Source: Hemibagrus wyckioides
Lineage: Eukaryota; Chordata; Actinopteri; Siluriformes; Bagridae
Direction of reading: 5' to 3'
Length of the DNA: 64,000 bases
Assembly: GCF_019097595.1 (NCBI RefSeq)
Contig: NC_080716.1
Location: 27,064,901 to 27,128,900, forward strand
This document shows positions 48,256-60,800 of the stretch, in pieces (the first letter of the stretch is position 1; every line of letters begins with the position of its first letter). The translations under genes were made by a program, and so were the position numbers. The notes under the pieces are model-generated. The model made no database searches and was not told the DNA's origin. It was given only the letters and a program-made list of their open reading frames with translations.

Positions 48256-49626
48256 TTTTAAGGTGTATAAAACAACAAAGATGAACAAAAACTGCTGAAG
48301 AACAATGCTTGTCCTAAGAAATGAAAGGTATTTGTTTCCACACAAATCATTACATCTAAAACATGATAGGAATATACATAGAACAATATCATATACCAAG
48401 AATTTTAAAAGGAAAATATAAATATTTATATAAATAACTCTTAATTTCCTGATGCACATGCTGGAAATATACAAATTATAGTAGAATAAAATAAATCTCT
48501 AATTCATAATTTATATATATTTTTTATATTAATGTTTCATTAGAGAGATCAAGGTTGTGGTTGTGGATTATTTAAAAAAAAAAAATTAAGCCTTTTTCAT
48601 TTTCTATAACAGAATAAAAGTAGGTAAATTCTCAGTTGAGTAGTAGCTGATTTGTGTGTAAAGAGCTTGTAGCTTTGAGGCTGAAGCAGAAGTGAATAAT
48701 GTTTTGAAAGGAAGTGGAGCTGAATGGCTTTTGTATGGAAGCAGGCAGCTCATTGTACATTCACTTTGAGCTCAGATATGAATGATCAGCTTACAGCTTG
48801 TTCTGAATATATTTACAGCAGCGTATTGACAATAAATTAAACATGGTTTCTAAACGGTGTAAAAAAGAACGACTCTCTCTTGGCTTCTTGTAAAACTCCT
48901 CTGGTTATCCCTTTCTGACCTTCAGCTCTGGTACTGAAGCTCCAAAATCCTTCGGAATCATTCTGAACATACCATACGGATGAGATGCCCCGAAATGGGC
49001 AGATGATTCATCAGTCTGCCTGCCTGCTCCTTCCTCCTCCTCCTCCTCCTCCTCTTCTTCGTCTTATCCTCCTTCACCACAGACCCACCTCCCTTTATTC
49101 CCATGCGTATTTCTTCTCCATCTATTAATATCCTCATTGGCTCGTAAGGTTTTCACAGAAAGGCCGTGACCGATCTCTCCTCCTTCTCCTCATCCTCGTC
49201 CTCCTCCTTCTCCTCGTGCGCATCTTTCACTCGAGCATCTGCAGGAATGAAAAATAAAAGCAAACAGCCGTCATGAAGGAGACGAGGAATGGCCTTGGAG
49301 ACTTTTCATTTGACGGAGCTGAACGCTGGAGTCACGCGCAGGAACGTGTGTCTATGTGTGTGTGCATGTGCGTGTGTGTGGGAAAAGCCTTCTGTATTCT
49401 TCATCATCGGCGTATTGCTGAAATCCGAGAGGCTGAATGTCTCCTCGCTGTCGTCCTTCCAGAAAATAAAAATGGTGTATTGACTGAACTGAACCTCATG
49501 ATCCGACCCGTCCACGGATATCGGATCTGTCGGAGGACATATATGGAGGATCAGTGGTGTCACTCACACATTGACAGATCGTTAAAAAAAGTCCAAGATG
49601 CATTGTGCCAATACTTCTCAGTCTCT
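47923..49626. other. AT-rich non-genic DNA
   Basis: TTTA-rich simple DNA to about 48256, then unique-looking AT-rich DNA, then a CTC/CTT pyrimidine-rich stretch (about 49028-49062 and 49172-49220). The 153-codon open frame at 49273-49734 runs into a CA tract and has antisense competitors. I do not accept it as a gene. Confidence 0.55.
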
Positions 49627-49644
49627 CACACACACACACACACA

Positions 49645-49681
<37 letters not shown>
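49627..49681. repeat. (CA)n microsatellite
   Basis: About 27 CA units with one CCCA interruption. Confidence 0.96.
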
Positions 49682-49683
<2 letters not shown>

Positions 49684-49778
49684 ACCTCTGACTGCCAACT
49701 CTACACAATCTGCTCTTACGTAACCGAGTACTGAATCACTTAACCAGCCCCACATGTGCACACAGCATCTGTGTATAT

Positions 49779-49782
<4 letters not shown>

Positions 49783-49816
<34 letters not shown>
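49783..49816. repeat. (GT)n microsatellite
   Basis: About 17 GT units, about 100 bp after a CA tract of opposite orientation. The pair could form an imperfect long inverted repeat. Confidence 0.95.
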
Positions 49817-49817
<1 letters not shown>

Positions 49818-50730
49818 TGGATGTGAGACACAGTCATGCTCGACTGCCAACAGCCAGACCATGAAGACCAAAAATACACGCAGACAAATGTGGGCTACGT
49901 ATATGGAGTCAGTCAGCAATCACAGGGGTTGTGACAAGCATCTGTAAAATCCGTCCCACTCGATAACAATACAACTGCTCCGTTCACACACACACACACA
50001 CACTATTTTTATGCTCATGTTGGCTGTAGTGGTGTGTTTAACAACTTCTGAGCACAGAAACCCAGTTTCTGCAATGGAGATGGTTCCGTTGCCATGGTTA
50101 CACAAGCCTCACAACTCAGTTGCCATTTTATTAGGTACAACACACATGTGCCTACGCTACATACATATACACTAAAGTTAGTCTGTGGTACCAATGGCTT
50201 TGTAAAGATTATATTGTTTCGGATGTTCAGATTTTGTTGTTGTTGTTGTTTTTCTCACAAAAGGTGTGTGTGTGAAGGTTGTGATCCTGCAGGATGTCAT
50301 AAAAAAGACGTGTGGGCGCTGTGAAATGTATCTACAACTAAACGTTGGTCTAATTTCAGCTACAAAGTTGTTTATATTTTGGGAAAATAGAAGCAACTGA
50401 GACTGTGGACAAAAATAAGGAGAGCGCAGGATAAAAATATCCCCTGAGTTGAGTCAGGAATTCCCTCGGTGGTGTATTTGTATTTAGTTCCCGTCATGTT
50501 TTGTTTATCCAGCACAGTGCTGTTTGATTTCATTCTGTCTCAGCTCTTGGCCTATCAGTGGATTGTTGTCTCACTGTGTTCACCTGCTGTGTGCTGGATT
50601 CCTCAGTAGTGTGTGTTTACTGCTGTGTTGTGCTCAGAACTTCACAAAAACAAGGTGTGTGTAGTGTCTGAAATGTGACCTGTGCTGCAGACTTTTATGT
50701 GTGATTAGTGGAAAATCGTGTATAAAGCCC
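49817..50730. other. non-genic DNA with two repeat fragments
   Basis: 50118-50140 'gccattttattaggtacaac' resembles the end of the Tc1-like family at 30156 and 5005. 50493-50640 ('cccgtcatgttttgtttatcc' region, 'tgttcacctgctgtgtgctgg') resembles the T-rich repeat at 8512. Both are short and uncertain. TTG tract at 50235-50252. No gene. Confidence 0.4.
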
Positions 50731-50780
50731 CCACACACACACAGACACACACACACACACGCACACACACACACACACAC
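50731..50780. repeat. (CA)n microsatellite
   Basis: About 24 CA units with AGA and GCA interruptions. Confidence 0.95.
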
Positions 50781-50918
50781 TGTTCTGATGCACACTGTAC
50801 AATACACTGACACTAACTCTGAACTGCAGTGATGGAGCTGAGGTAGAGGAGCATAAGGAAGAAAAAAAAGCCACACCCATCATCCATTTGGGATTTCTTT
50901 ATATATCTGAAATAATAG

Positions 50919-50920
50919 AC

Positions 50921-50975
<55 letters not shown>

Positions 50976-50976
50976 T
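50919..50976. repeat. (TTTA)n microsatellite
   Basis: About 14 TTTA units. A shorter TTTA run follows at 51090-51110. Confidence 0.95.
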
Positions 50977-51209
50977 GTATGTTTTGATTAATTAATTTAC
51001 TTATGAATTTATTTCTATGAACACACATTATTATTAGTAGTATTATTATTAGTATTATTATTCATAAGAATTATTTATTTGTTTGTTTCCTTATTTATTT
51101 ATTTATTTATTGCTATGCACACACATTAATATGATGATGATGATGAAGTTATAGTTACTTTGCTATGCACAATTTGACTAGAATATGATGATGACATTAA
51201 CACTGACAT

Positions 51210-51330
51210 TTATGATGATGATGATGATGATGATGATTATGATGATGATTATTATTATTATTATTATTATGAAGAAGAAGACGAAGAAGAAGAAGAAGAA
51301 GAAGAAGAAGAAGAAGAAGAAGAAGGAGAA
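51210..51330. repeat. compound (ATG)n-(ATT)n-(GAA)n microsatellite
   Basis: Three trinucleotide repeats follow one another: GAT/ATG (to about 51248), ATT (to about 51270) and GAA (to about 51326). The open frame across it encodes only Met, Ile and Lys runs. Confidence 0.96.
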
Positions 51331-52160
51331 ACAGCCTAAATGCCCTTTTTTTGCTTTAAAGTCATGTTTGTTTGCTGCAATCTCAATATTTTACACTGAC
51401 AACACACACACACACACATTCTTTTTTTACACAGTATCTCAAAAATCTACACACAGACACACACTGTGGCTGTACAAGTGAAAGGCATCATTGTGTGTAA
51501 GATTAGAGGCTATTAAGCCGTGATTGCGCAGCGAAAGCTTTGTTTGCTAACATGACAGAACGGAGCCGGAGTGTAACCCGATGTTAGGCGGCCAAGTGTA
51601 AGAACCCCCTGAAGGCACCGAGTAGAAAGAGATAGTGTGTGTGTGTGTGTGTGCGTGTGTGTTAAATCAAGCTTTCAGCGGTAACTGAAGTCTTTTTTGT
51701 GTTTTTCCTCCGACTTGGTGTGGGGTTTACACTTGTCTTACAGAAGAGTCGTGCTTTCATGCTGTGCTTTGTAATGATTTAATATGACACATGAAGTTTA
51801 CGAACATAGTAATTTATTTATTTTAAAAAAATGCTTATCCTGCGTCCACAAGGGTGTAATATAAACTGTGCGGTTCCTGTTTTCTGACATTAATGCGAGT
51901 GAAGCGTATTGTTCTCGCTGTTAAATAATAGCCCCTGGCTTCATTACCACGCACTTAGTTTTGTCATGAAGAAGCCAAAAATTTCCCAAACAGTCCATTT
52001 CCATGATTCATACCTTATTCCATTCAAAAACAACGGAGTGTGGACGGCGTGAAACACTTGGGGGTGTGATGCTGAAGAAAAATAACTGACATCGGAGTGG
52101 TGTGAAGCTACAGTTACAGCCTGAAGTCCAGGAAAGTCCATTTCTATCACTGCAACTCGC
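51331..52160. other. non-genic DNA; possible conserved patches
   Basis: 51490-51620 and 51880-51960 are GC-balanced with several CpGs, between AT-rich DNA. GT tract at 51634-51662. No gene recognised. Confidence 0.45.
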
Positions 52161-52830
52161 CAATAATGTCAATGTTTCATTAACAAAGAGTGACCAAGTA
52201 GATTTTTATCCATTTACAGCTACTTTTTAAAGTTCTGGAATAGCCGTGAATCTAGCTCCTGTCTCTTGAATTAAACAAAAGAAATGTTCAGCTTGTGATA
52301 TCACAAATGTCCTTAAATGTTTCCTTACAGTCATGTTTCCGTGTTGGAATTCCGAACTGAATGGCTATTCCATCGTACTTTTCCCTGTTAAGATTCCCAG
52401 TACAATGGATTGCAAAGTGACTTGCCAATAATCACAATATTTCATTAAGAAAGAATGATGTAGTAGATTTATAACCATTTACAGTTACAGTTTAATGTTC
52501 TGGAACAGCCGTGAAGAAGTTTTCTCAAAACAAACAAAACAATCAAACAAGCAAACAAACAAACAAAAAGGCAGCTTGTGATGTTGCAGAGAAAATGCAA
52601 AGGTTATTAAAGGTTACAAAGCTCTGACACTGGAGACTCCTTCCATGCATGTTAAATAAACGTTTCCTTATAGAATATTGTTGCTGCTACATTGTTGTGT
52701 TAATGACTATTGACTATTCCATTGCACTTTTCTCTGTTACAATCATTTCAAAGCTCTGACACTGGAAACTCCTTCCAATAAATGTTAAATAAACTTTTCC
52801 TTCTAGAGTAAAAACCTAACCAGCACAATG
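52161..52830 (-). mobile_element. dispersed family A, two tandem-ordered diverged copies
   Basis: Two blocks about 265 bp apart share 'caataatg/caataatc', 'tttcattaa.aaag', 'accatttacag.tac' and 'ttctggaa.agccgtgaa' (52162-52255 and 52426-52518). Two 'gctctgacactgga.actccttcc' blocks follow (about 52621 and 52749), each followed by 'gttaaataaac.tttcctt'. So both halves of the repeat occur twice in a row. Noncoding. Confidence 0.6.
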
Positions 52831-52898
52831 TTGATAATCCATTTCTTCTACTTCTTCTTCTTATTTTTATTGTTATTATTCTGATTTCTAATTATTAT

Positions 52899-52981
52899 TA
52901 ATTTAATTTAATTTAATTTAATTTAATTTAATTTAATTTAATTTAATTTAATTTAATTTAATTTAATTTAATTTAATTTAT
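52899..52981. repeat. (AATTT)n pentanucleotide microsatellite
   Basis: About 16-17 perfect AATTT units. Confidence 0.97.
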
Positions 52982-54562
52982 GGAGTTTAATGTGATTTAG
53001 TAATCATTTTCACTTGATGTCATGTCCTGAATTCAGGGTTAAGGAGAACTTCCCAACTTTCCATTCGGAAATTTCCAAATTTCCAATTCCATGTTAAAGC
53101 TCATTAATTCCGAGTTAAGAGCTTTAGTGGAAATACTGTAAAATTGAGAAGCTATTAGATCACACAAATCTTTCCAAATAAATCAACACGTATCAACCTG
53201 ACCAATCAGAAGTGAGAACTGAACAATTACATGACAGTAACTTGGGGATTAATCAGAATGTCGTTGGCGTGTGTGTGTGAAATTCCCACTGATTTCTCCA
53301 GAGTCACACACTCATTGTTCAGGGGGAGGTTTCTCCCAAGCGGATACACGCAGCTTGTTCCACACACCAGACTAAACCTTTCCTTTTTATTTGAGAAGGA
53401 AGTCATTCCATCGATACAAAAAAAATCACCTAAAGAAAGATTTCCTTCCTGTTCCCATCCTGATCCACTTCAAAAAGACGCACTGCTTTCTTCTGGACCT
53501 GCGTGGACACACTGGGGTCAGGAGAGAAAACAAACAGCGAGCCGCTGAACTCTTTAGCGACGTGCCTCCTGTCTGAGCGCTTGAGGAAATCTCTTGTTTG
53601 ATAAAGAACCTCTGTCTTGGAAAAAGGCCGTGTTTAGAGCTTTGCACTGGCTCGTGACTAAACCTGAAGGCTGGCTGATTCTTCCTTCCATTCTTTAAAC
53701 CTTAACCTTTTCTTCCTCACCTTGCTGACTCATCTTTTCTTCCTCAAAAAAATCCCAATCAGTTTTTCTTAAACGTCTTTCTTTGAACTCATCAACATTT
53801 AAAAGAAAAGGGTGAGAGTTTAACTTGCACCAAAGCAAGGTGAGGTGAAAAGAGATGAAAAGTGAATGAAACATGATGAAAATAAAATGATTAAATAAGT
53901 TTAAATTCAATTAAATTTAAATTGAAAAAATCAGAGATATTCAAAAGAGATTTTCTGCAGATTCAGGTGTGTAGAGATGAGTACAGATCTCATAGAAAGT
54001 CATTAAACATGTGCGTGTCTCACTGCTAGGGGTTTAAAAGAAGAATCCTGGACTGCCGGAGAGCTGCTCTTAGTGCCTGAGCACCAAGTCTGGATCACTA
54101 ACTTCTAGAAGTCATCCTCATGTCAGGTGGAAATCCAAACGTAAATGTGTGAACCATCAGGTGCAAAATAAAGTGTGAGATACATCTTTTGAAAAGAAAT
54201 AAATCGTGAGAAATCACCTGTGGAAATAATCATTTCAGAAATCAATTGTGGAAAAATGAACAAAATAATCATGGGACAAAATGTCTAGGAATATGAAAAG
54301 AAATAACAAAATAATTAATTAATAAGTAATCATTTGAAAATAATGTAAAAAGAATTAATTGTGTCAGAAATGATGTGGAAAAACAAACAGGTATCCCTTA
54401 TGTAGAAAAAATGAACATTTGATAACAAATAAATTGTGAGAAATAACTCACAAATAAAAAAATGTATATATTAATTCAGTTGAAAAATTACATAAAAAAG
54501 TGATAACTATAAAACTAATATGGATTTTAGAAATGGAAAATGACAAATGACCTGTTTAGAGC

Positions 54563-54563
<1 letters not shown>
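52982..54563. other. AT-rich non-genic DNA
   Basis: 'ctgaccaatcagaag' at 53198-53212 resembles the end of family A. 54180-54560 is a degenerate AT-rich tandem texture ('gaaataa', 'gtggaaaaa' words). Antisense open frames at 53231-53650 overlap each other and have no recognised product. Confidence 0.5.
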
Positions 54564-54606
<43 letters not shown>

Positions 54607-54607
54607 A
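54564..54607. repeat. (AAAT)n microsatellite
   Basis: About 11 AAAT units. Confidence 0.95.
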
Positions 54608-56999
54608 ACAACGCATGCAAGTGAAGTATTTAAAATTTTCACACGTGAGGATCAGAGCTTTTCTCTCATCGCTGTTTGAAGGTCTCAACCTTTTGCAGTG
54701 GCTCGTGATGAAACCTGAAATCTTCTAGAATCTTCTTTTTCCTTTCACTTCTTTAAACCTGAATGTTTCCCTTCAACTCTTTCTTCTTCTTCCAGCCTCC
54801 CTCTCAGGTATTGTTACTGAGCGCTGAACTTGTAAATCCTCAGCACCTTATGGCTGGTAGAGAGGGATTATGGGATATTTGAGCTACACACACCTGAGCC
54901 TGGTGGTACTTTAACTTTTTTTCTTTTAATTTTTTGTATCTCATGTATCATCTGCCACTTTTCTTCGAGCCCTGATGTGCTCAGCTACAGCGGCGAGGAG
55001 AAAGCGAGGACACGACAGAAGCGATGGAAATTGAGTAAAGACGTTTAGATTTTAAACCCTGAGCTGCAGGAAACATGTGCAGTTTAAAATTCATCGCGTG
55101 GTGATGCTAGCATCATACAGCGCTAACGACGAGCTCGCTCCACCTGCCAGAGGCGTCTCTATCACAAACACACACACACACACACACACGATGAGCCAAC
55201 ACACCTGATTAAAGCCATCAGCTCATCATCACGTCTTTTATGAGCTCAGGGAGGTGTGTTAGTGTTACACACTCACATAAAGACCAGGTGCTGCCAGTAA
55301 TTTGATCAGATTGGATTCGGTTCAGTCTTAGCATGCCGGGTCGCTTTGTTCACCGATTAATTCTCTCAGAAACACGTCTGTGTCTATTTACTAATCTGTG
55401 AACTGTACAGAATGCTGTGAGGTCTGGTCTCCATTTGAGATTTTGCCTGGGATTCATTTTCTATAGTGCACCATTTTAATGGTGTGTTGAATTTAAACAT
55501 CAGCGGTCAGAGCGTCTGTACAGTAGCTGAGGGTAAATTTGCTGAAATTGAACATTTCCTCATCTCAGAAGCTGATTTCAGCTATTTTCGGTTTGTTTAT
55601 GAAGCAAGTTTCTGAAATACAAGCAAACTGCTTAGCGTTTAAACAGCTACAGGAGAGAAACAGGTTACGATATAATCTATATTAAGTTTACAAATTAGGA
55701 TTTTTATAACAAGCAAGAGAAAGACCTGAACCTGAACTTTCCGACTCGTAAATACCAACTTCCCAGAAGGACTTGAACATTTTTGCGTTTCTGTAGTAAG
55801 CAGGACCGTGTAGAACAGACAAAAAAACCTGATTAGCATCAGGTTTCTGAAGGGGATGTTTATCTCACATTTATGGACGATGTGAGTTGTGAGGTAATAT
55901 TAATGTGTATCGCTAACACAGCTTGCTTTTTCATGCTAAATAGGATTACAGTGTAACTGTTTCTGAGGTACATGTTGACATTCTGAATGGTTTTGTTTTG
56001 TTTCTACTGTAACCGTGCTTTAAAATTGCAGCTACGTGCTAGCTCAGTGTTTAGCTGCTTTCACGCTAATGTTCCATATGTGGAAATTATTTTTAAACAC
56101 AATCTCATGTCGTTGCCAGTTTCTTTCATGTGTAACTTGTACTTTTGTCATGGTTTGTTAAGAGTTTTTCACAACTTGATGTGAGACTGATCTGATACCC
56201 TGGACACTAACACAAACAAAACAAACAGAAAAAAAAAAACTAACGGCTGATCAGATTTCAGAGAAAATAATAATGAATGACTGGAAAGATTTGGAATTGG
56301 ATTTGAAAAAGATTGTTTTTGGAACTGGGAATGATTACACACAAAAAGACTGGATTCAGTGTGTGTGTGTGTGTGTGTGTGTTAGGGCGGATTTTTTTTA
56401 TTCTATTCTATTTATGTACTGTGTAGTGGGTCATATATATATTTGTAATAAATAATAATTGAGACGGATCATCCTGTTCAAAAGTTAACACACACCCCCT
56501 TCACTCCTGGCTCCTGATGTATCGTGTTGTCTTCTTGAGCATCAGTGGACCTGTGAAAAGATGAATCTCAGCATCATAGCTGTTGGAGAGGGTCGAATAT
56601 GCAGAAGTTTCTGGAAAAGTGGAGAATGTTCAGGAGCTGAAGGATTTTTCTGGAGTTTAACTGTTCAGGATAAACAAGAGACTCCTGAAGAGCTCTCCCA
56701 AAACATAAAAACAGCTGATCGAACAGGTAACAGCACACAGAATGAAGGATCCAACATGTGTGAACTTCTGAACTGTAGAATTCAGTTGTTATTATTATGT
56801 CTTGTGGACTACACAGTTTGTAATCATAGCCCTTATTCAGGGCAGAACCGAATAAAAAACCTTTTAATGAAAAAATATTAACATTTTTCAGATTCTACAG
56901 CTAAACTTCTGACTCCAGCTGTATATTATTTCTATGCTATAATTGAAGCAGAATTGATATCAGAAAAGATCAGGAGAGACATCATCAGGTCTGGATGTT
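54608..56999. other. non-genic DNA with CA and GT tracts
   Basis: CA tract 55168-55189 and GT tract 56359-56382. The stretch 54950-55150 is GC-richer with CpGs. The 106-codon open frame at 56561-56881 has no recognisable domain. No gene supported. Confidence 0.5.
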
Positions 57000-57160
57000 T
57001 TTAGTTTTCTGCACCACTCGAACTTTCTGCAATCCTCAAACAACAACCATGTGACTCACACAGTTTCCATAGTAAGATGAGCTGCTGTGACATGATTGGT
57101 TGATTGGGTAACATGCATACATGAGTTCCTAATAAAGTGAACACTTTGAGTGGACATAAA
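57000..57160 (-). mobile_element. Tc1-like transposon end fragment
   Basis: 'gagttcctaataaagtgaac' (about 57124-57143), preceded by 'catgattggttgattgggtaac', is the complement of the family's 5' terminus ('ttattaggaac...', then a 'ccaatcatg' leader). Only the end remains. Confidence 0.6.
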
Positions 57161-57822
57161 AAAAAAAAATCCAGTATAAACCAGATACAGATACTAAAGA
57201 GACAGAGATACAGATAAAGGCATGGTGTTACAACCTCACAAAGACAAAGTTGCTTCTTTTTTGTATAAAGAAGGAGTCTGCAGCACACTTGGCTCTGATA
57301 GTCAGACACTCCCACAGGCAGAAATAGCTGAATCAGGTGTGTTAGGGTAGGACAGCTTTCCAGAACCACAAGTGAAAAACCCTGTTCTACAGATAGATCA
57401 TATCAAAGAGTTCACACAAGCAGGGAGGAAAAAGAGAGAGAGAAAAAAAACGAGACAGTCGCTCTCTGACAGACACTTTATAATCTGAAGAGAGGCATTC
57501 TTGTGAAATGACACAAGTCAAGGAGATTAAGGTAATTAGCTCACTAGCTAGCATGGAAACACACACCCAGGCTCTCCCCAGCTGGTGGCATGAGTGTTAC
57601 ACACACACACACACACACAAAAGAAAGGATGGTGGATACTGAAATTGCTCATAAGCAGTTTTGTTTTTAAGAAGTGCAGTATTACTTTAGTTGTATGCTC
57701 AGTGTTGTTCCTGAGCTTTCCTGAGTGTTTTTGTGTGTGAGATAAATTCACTCACATTTCTGCAAAACAACATAAAGCTCAGTGCAGTGAAGACTTGACA
57801 ATATTGTTTTTATTATTTATGA
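57161..57822. other. non-genic DNA before the 23-bp array
   Basis: CA tract 57599-57619 and a short GA tract near 57433. No gene. The array begins abruptly at about 57823 without the long decayed margin seen beside the 26-bp array. Confidence 0.55.
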
Positions 57823-60800
57823 GTTAGTGATAGACACTTGGGGAAGTTAGTGATAGACACTTGGGGAAGTTAGTGATAGACACTTGGGAAGTTAGTGATA
57901 GAGACTTGGGAAGTTAGTGATAGAGACTTGGGGAAGTTAGTGATAGACACTTGGGGAAGTTAGTGATAGACACTTGGGGAAGTTAGTGATAGACACTTGG
58001 GAAGTTAGTGATAGAGACTTGGGGAAGTTAGTGATAGACACTTGGGAAGTTAGTGATAGAGACTTGGGAAAGTTAGTGATAGAGACTTGGGGAAGTTAGT
58101 GATAGAGACTTGGGGAAGTTAGTGATAGAGACTTGGGGAAGTTAGTGATAGAGACTTGGGGAAGTTAGTGATAGACACTTGGGGAAGTTAGTGATCCAGA
58201 CTTGGAGAAGTTAGTGATAGACACTTGGGGAAGTTAGTGATCCAGACTTGGAGAAGTTAGTGATAGACACTTGGGGAAGTTAGTGATAGACACTTGGGGA
58301 AGTTAGTGATAGAGACTTGGGGAAGTTAGTGATCCAGACTTGGAGAAGTTAGTGATAGAGACTTGGGGAAGTTAGTGATAGACACTTGGGGAAGTTAGTG
58401 ATAGACACTTGGGGAAGTTAGTGATAGACACTTGGGAAGTTAGTGATAGAGACTTGGGGAAGTTAGTGATGGAGACTTGGAGAAGTTAGTGATGGAGACT
58501 TGGGGAAGTTAGTGATAGAGACTTGGGGAAGTTAGTGATAGAGACTTGGGGAAGTTAGTGATCCAGACTTGGAGAAGTTAGTGATAGAGACTTGGGGAAG
58601 TTAGTGATAGAGACTTGGGGAAGTTAGTGATCCAGAATTGGAGAAGTTAGTGATGGAGACTTGGGGAAGTTAGTGATCCAGATTTGGAGAAGTTAGTGAT
58701 AGACACTTGGGGAAGTTAGTGATAGACACTTGGGGAAGTTAGTGATCCAGATTTGGAGAAGTTAGTGATAGACACTTGGGGAAGTTAGTGATAGACACTT
58801 GGGGAAGTTAGTGATAGAGACTTGGGGAAGTTAGTGATAGAGACTTGGGGAAGTTAGTGATAGAGACTTGGAGAAGTTAGTGATAGAGACTTGGGGAAGT
58901 TAGTGATAGAGACTTGGAGAAGTTAGTGATGGAGACTTGGGGAAGTTAGTGATAGAGACTTGGGGAAGTTAGTGATAGAGACTTGGGGAAGTTAATGATC
59001 CAGACTTGGAGAAGTTAGTGATAGACACTTGGGGAAGTTAGTGATAGAGACTTGGGGAAGTTAGTGATCCAGACTTGGAGAAGTTAGTGATAGAGACTTG
59101 GGGAAGTTAGTGATAGAGACTTGGGGAAGTTAGTGATCCAGAATTGGAGAAGTTAGTGATGGAGACTTGGGGAAGTTAGTGATCCAGATTTGGAGAAGTT
59201 AGTGATAGACACTTGGGGAAGTTAGTGATAGACACTTGGGGAAGTTAGTGATCCAGATTTGGAGAAGTTAGTGATAGACACTTGGGGAAGTTAGTGATAG
59301 ACACTTGGGGAAGTTAGTGATAGAGACTTGGGGAAGTTAGTGATAGAGACTTGGGGAAGTTAGTGATAGAGACTTGGAGAAGTTAGTGATAGAGACTTGG
59401 GGAAGTTAGTGATAGAGACTTGGAGAAGTTAGTGATGGAGACTTGGGGAAGTTAGTGATAGAGACTTGGGGAAGTTAGTGATAGAGACTTGGAGAAGTTA
59501 GTGATAGACACTTGGGGAAGTTAGTGATAGAGACTTGGGGAAGTTAGTGATAGAGACTTGGGGAAGTTAATGATCCAGACTTGGAGAAGTTAGTGATAGA
59601 CACTTGGGGAAGTTAGTGATAGAGACTTGGGGAAGTTAGTGATCCAGACTTGGAGAAGTTAGTGATAGAGACTTGGGGAAGTTAGTGATAGAGACTTGGG
59701 GAAGTTAGTGATCCAGACTTGGAGAAGTTAGTGATAGACACTTGGGGAAGTTAGTGATCCAGACTTGGAGAAGTTAGTGATAGACACTTGGGGAAGTTAG
59801 TGATCCAGACTTGGAGAAGTTAGTGATAGAGACTTGGGGAAGTTAGTGATAGACACTTGGGGAAGTTAGTGATAGACACTTGGGGAAGTTAGTGATAGAC
59901 ACTTGGGGAAGTTAGTGATAGACACTTGGGGAAGTTAGTGATAGAGACTTGGGGAAGTTAGTGATAGAGACTTGGGGAAGTTAGTGATCCAGACTTGGAG
60001 AAGTTAGTGATAGACACTTGGGGAAGTTAGTGATAGAGACTTGGGGAAGTTAGTGATAGACACTTGGGGAAGTTAGTGATAGAGACTTGGGGAAGTTAGT
60101 GATAGAGACTTGGGGAAGTTAGTGATAGAGACTTGGGGAAGTTAGTGATAGACACTTGGGGAAGTTAGTGATCCAGATTTGGAGAAGTTAGTGATAGAGA
60201 CTTGGGGAAGTTAGTGATAGAGACTTGGGGAAGTTAGTGATAGAGACTTGGGGAAGTTAGTGATAGAGACTTGGGGAAGTTAGTGATAGAGACTTGGAGA
60301 AGTTAGTGATAGAGACTTGGGGAAGTTAGTGATAGAGACTTGGGGAAGTTAGTGATAGAGACTTGGGGAAGTTAGTGATAGAGACTTGGGGAAGTTAGTG
60401 ATAGAGACTTGGGGAAGTTAGTGATAGAGACTTGGAGAAGTTAGTGATAGACACTTGGGGAAGTTAGTGATAGACACTTGGGGAAGTTAGTGATAGACAC
60501 TTGGGAAGTTAGTGATAGAGACTTGGGGAAGTTAGTGATAGACACTTGGGGAAGTTAGTGATAGACACTTGGGGAAGTTAGTGATAGACACTTGGGGAAG
60601 TTAGTGATAGAGACTTGGGGAAGTTAGTGATGGAGACTTGGGGAAGTTAGTGATAGAGACTTGGGGAAGTTAGTGATAGAGACTTGGGGAAGTTAGTGAT
60701 CCAGACTTGGAGAAGTTAGTGATAGACACTTGGGGAAGTTAGTGATAGAGACTTGGGGAAGTTAGTGATAGAGACTTGGGGAAGTTAGTGATAGAGACTT

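Noticed and set aside
49273..49734. Longest open frame in the window (153 codons)
   Set aside because: Its last third is a CA tract giving His-Thr runs, long antisense frames cover the same bases, and no domain or splice signal is seen.
50118..50140. Full Tc1-like element
   Set aside because: Only a terminal-like word is visible. The following bases do not match the family.
56561..56881. 106-codon open frame
   Set aside because: Has an ATG but no homology I can recognise, no exon boundaries, and a Lys/Asn-rich end typical of AT-rich noncoding DNA.
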